Source: Amphiura filiformis
Lineage: Eukaryota > Echinodermata > Ophiuroidea > Amphilepidida > Amphiuridae
Reading direction: 5' to 3'
DNA length: 64,000 nucleotides
NCBI RefSeq assembly: GCF_039555335.1
Contig: NC_092646.1
Location: forward strand, 27,271,780-27,335,779
The first letter of the stretch is position 1; every line of letters begins with the position of its first letter. Of the stretch, positions 62,823 through 64,000 are shown piece after piece. A program made the position numbers and the translations under genes. A model generated the notes under the pieces. It did not search any database. It was not told the DNA's origin and worked only from the letters and a program-made list of their open reading frames with translations.

Positions 62823-64000
62823 GGAAATTATTTTTTTCTTCAAAATTCATGATCGCATTCCGAAATGAGTCACTTGTCGGTAAATCATGTATCGTATCCT
62901 TAAAACAGACTTGTTGTGCGAGGAGACGTTAACTAACGTGTAACACTAAATGACCCACGACCTTCTTTTTTCTAAAAATATGTTTTGACGTTTCCGTTTT
63001 AAAATTGTTCGGTACTGATGTCCAGGCATCACTGAATGATCGCCCACTTTTAGGGGTTTCTCACCGACAGACTCCTAGTTTTGAATCACTGTCCGCACAC
63101 CCTCGTCACTTCCTTGCCACAGGCACCAACTTAGGCTTGTCAGTACTATCAGAGAGTTGATATTCTTGAGAGGGCACTCTATTCACGTGGTTTCTTTTCC
63201 AACGCTAAAAGATCACGAATTTTGGTGGTTTGCAAATAAAAGTGTCCGCACTATCGATTGATTACGTAACTGTTATGAATAATTTATTAGGTTTTTCAAT
63301 GCAATCGCCTCGACCCATTAATACATATTATCTGTATTATCAAAGTACTTGGAATAGCAATCCGGTGAGTTCACTGAACTACGCCCTAATACTGATGGCG
63401 TTTTAATGGCGTTTAATGGCGCTAATCCTCTCCATACACAGATGAACAAATACAATAGATGAAGGTCAACACGTATGACCTCCTATTTGACATGTTATAT
63501 GTGATGTACAAAAACCTGAATATCATAAAGATCAGTATTCGTTTGTGCATATGAACTGCACATTTACGTTGCTAGATATTACTCATTATATATAATGACA
63601 AATATTGGTATTATGACAGTACGGTATATATACATTGTATATAAAACGACTAATAGATCCTACTATCATGGCGTCAGGTCAATGTTCATCATACCCCGTA
63701 TGTTTCTTAAAATTCATTCATATTTGAGACAAATTGCTGTGCCAATTTTATTGGTGCACAAGTAGATCCGTGTTTTTTAAATTTTCATTTCCTTTTAATG
63801 AAAGAATTAAGGTTTTCCACTGCACGGTGGCCACAAGGGTGATACTAATTTTAATGCTATATTTTCAAAACGAATACGTGCTCCCGGTTGGCTCTATAGC
63901 GATTTCACAGAAAAGGTATTTCTAGTGCAATGCAGCGTCGGACTCTAGCTGAGAGCGTAGCCTAAGTCATTCGGACTCCAAAAGGGCTCTCCATACACAA
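62823..64000. other. Non-coding stretch to the window edge
   Basis: No motif-bearing open frame or repeat boundary noticed; a first exon of the SLC22 gene could lie here or beyond the window. Confidence 0.4.

Overview
The window is animal nuclear DNA: AT-rich, with spliced genes, long introns and dense transposable-element and tandem-repeat content. No CRISPR array, operon or rRNA was seen. Two host transporter genes can be assembled exon by exon. The repeat style (many TTAA-flanked palindromic elements, Merlin, mariner and hAT elements, CR1/L2-like LINE ends, tRNA-derived SINEs) fits a marine invertebrate deuterostome, perhaps an echinoderm or hemichordate. That guess is weak and was not tested by any search.

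Layout. 1-1178 is the end of a 420-bp higher-order satellite. 1179-12418 is gene-free repeat mosaic (decayed mariner, several TTAA-flanked palindromic elements, a pentanucleotide microsatellite). 12427-20665 is a complete 8.2-kb Merlin-superfamily DNA transposon with matching termini and a perfect 8-bp target duplication (GCACAAAT). 20674-27520 is nested non-autonomous elements. 27538-35642 (+) is an MFSD6-like major-facilitator gene in three visible exons; its introns carry a SINE, a nested hAT element and a large GAT/GAC/AAT minisatellite. 35643-47190 is repeat mosaic. 47195-57174 (-) is an SLC22-type organic ion transporter gene, eight exons in one continuous frame, lacking its first coding exon(s). 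It is convergent with the MFSD6-like gene. 57175-64000 is repeats and apparently non-coding sequence.

The most unusual object is the Merlin element. Besides an intact ISXO2/IS1595-type DDE transposase (16131-17339), it appears to carry a second, spliced gene whose first exon (15408-15774) lies before the transposase and whose other exons (17669-17911, 18043-18114, 19536-19873) lie after it. Every junction is phase 1. An acceptor just before the transposase ATG is also in phase, so one promoter could give either a 525-aa transposase fusion or a 339-aa non-transposase protein with the same N-terminal domain. The element also holds inverted pairs of an ACGGAATAAA motif (which contains a poly(A) signal), three internal palindromes built from terminal-repeat-like sequence inside a 180-bp inverted repeat, and tandem copies of the exon-1 splice donor region.

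All splice sites are read by eye; no transcript, alignment or database evidence was available.
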